Source: Clostridium saccharobutylicum DSM 13864
GTDB lineage: Bacteria > Bacillota > Clostridia > Clostridiales > Clostridiaceae
Assembly (NCBI RefSeq): GCF_000473995.1
Contig: NC_022571.1
Coordinates: 4,247,416 to 4,311,415 of the forward strand
Reading direction: 5' to 3'
DNA: 64,000 nucleotides
This document shows, one piece after another, positions 63,262 through 64,000 of the stretch. A program made the position numbers and the translations under genes. The notes below the pieces were generated by a model that had not been told where the DNA came from, searched no databases, and saw nothing but the letters and a program-made list of their open reading frames with translations. The stretch's first letter is position 1. Each line of letters begins with the position of its first letter.

Positions 63262-64000
63262 AATAACTACAGATACCTGCTCTGATTTAATTCTATTTTC
63301 TACAACCTTTGCCTGTTTTTCATTAAATGTATATACTCTATGAATTAAAACAAGCACTTCCTGACCTACCTTTAGCTCTTCCTGCTCTAAACTTCTATAT
63401 CCATTAAATATTTCATTTCCAACTTGTACATCTATTTGAATATTATTACCTCCAAATGAAATTGATTTTACAATTCCCTTTTCTGCTGCAAGTGGAGTTA
63501 ATATTTCTGTATCATCTTTAGCAATTTCTATAAATTCCGGTCTTATTATAGCTTTTGTTTCACTTAATTTTTCTTCCACTTCAAATCCTTTAAATTTTGT
63601 ATAATCTTCTATTAGATTAGATTCTCCAATAAATTGTGCTACAAATGGTGTCTTAGGATTTTTATAAATTTCCACTGGACTTCCCTTTTGCTCTATACGA
63701 CCTTTATTTGTAATAATTATTTCATCTGCAACCTCTACTGCTTCATCTTGATCATGAGTTACAAAAATACTAGTTATTCCAAGCTTAGATATAGTTTCTT
63801 TTAGCCATCTCCTAAGCTCTTTTCTTACCTTTGCATCTATAGCTGCGAAAGGTTCATCTAATAATAATAATTTAGGATTTGGTGCAAGTGCCCTTGCAAA
63901 TGCAACCCTTTGTCTTTGTCCACCTGATAATTGACCAGGATATCTCTTTTCAAGACCTTTTAATCCAATAAGTTCTATAAGTTCATTAACTCTATTTTTT
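63259..64000 (-). CDS. cysA: Sulfate ABC transporter ATPase, C-terminal part
   Basis: Reading the minus strand from the window edge gives [59 protein letters not shown], a switch His in [13 protein letters not shown], then a TOBE-type domain to the stop at 63259. The N-terminal Walker A part lies beyond 64000. The pattern and position ahead of aprAB-cysDN match CysA of sulfate/thiosulfate importers. Permease and binding-protein genes are expected upstream, outside the window. Confidence 0.9.
   Translation of the reverse strand, partial: KNRVNELIELIGLKGLEKRYPGQLSGGQRQRVAFARALAPNPKLLLLDEPFAAIDAKVRKELRRWLKETISKLGITSIFVTHDQDEAVEVADEIIITNKGRIEQKGSPVEIYKNPKTPFVAQFIGESNLIEDYTKFKGFEVEEKLSETKAIIRPEFIEIAKDDTEILTPLAAEKGIVKSISFGGNNIQIDVQVGNEIFNGYRSLEQEELKVGQEVLVLIHRVYTFNEKQAKVVENRIKSEQVSVVI

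Overview
This window is low-GC (visibly very AT-rich) Firmicute DNA with ordinary Clostridium sensu stricto gene content: a SCIFF peptide and its radical SAM maturase, desulfoferrodoxin, a BceRSAB-type peptide-sensing module, a T-box leader, a THF riboswitch, and RNase J with a TTG start. No tRNA, rRNA, phage, insertion sequence with a transposase, or CRISPR array was seen. Genus level is a fair inference; species is not resolved.

Layout. 1-1.7 kb: the start of ulaG (L-ascorbate-6-P lactonase) diverges from a DeoR-family regulator, probably UlaR. 1.8-4.7 kb: RNase J, desulfoferrodoxin and a small basic protein, all on the minus strand. 4.9-7.8 kb: a MocR-type regulator and alanine racemase on the plus strand. 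8.5-15.8 kb: DegV, an RlmI-like methyltransferase, then a glucan-degrading group (alpha-amylase, type I pullulanase, a GalT/HIT-like DUF4931 protein). 16.4-18.6 kb: two secreted proteins (DUF1002 and a lysine-rich orphan). 18.7-22.9 kb: an alpha/beta hydrolase, folate transporter FolT under a THF riboswitch, an HD-GYP protein and a 52-residue protein. 22.9-31.2 kb: nucleoside scavenging (LacI regulator, BMP lipoprotein, ABC ATPase, two permeases, cytidine deaminase, purine nucleoside phosphorylase) followed by an ArsC/Spx-like protein. 31.7-33.8 kb: T-box leader, Lrp regulator, aminotransferase. 34.1-37 kb: zinc-ribbon protein behind a short leader ORF, then clpS-clpA. 37.2-43.5 kb: two PLP enzymes, an M16 peptidase, and SCIFF peptide plus maturase. 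44.1-51 kb: MalT-like LuxR regulator, HtpG, PAS-GGDEF-HD-GYP protein. 51.5-58.2 kb: BceR-BceS-BceA-BceB and a PilJ-type chemoreceptor. 58.5-64 kb: assimilatory sulfate reduction (cysA, aprA, aprB, cysD, cysN), continuing past the window.

The most unusual content is not in the genes. The spaces between them hold about 28 copies or fragments of two families of palindromic repeats. Family A (19 recognised pieces) has long terminal inverted repeats beginning GGCACAT, flanked by TA, with optional internal modules. Family B (9 copies) is a long hairpin in which part of the stem differs from copy to copy yet stays paired within each copy. Seven of the nine B copies point the same end (TAGATAAACAACTT) at a stop codon 0-16 nt away, and several stop codons of both families are formed by the repeat terminus itself. 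I see no transposase, so they look like MITE-like elements that serve as, or have been captured as, 3' UTR structures.
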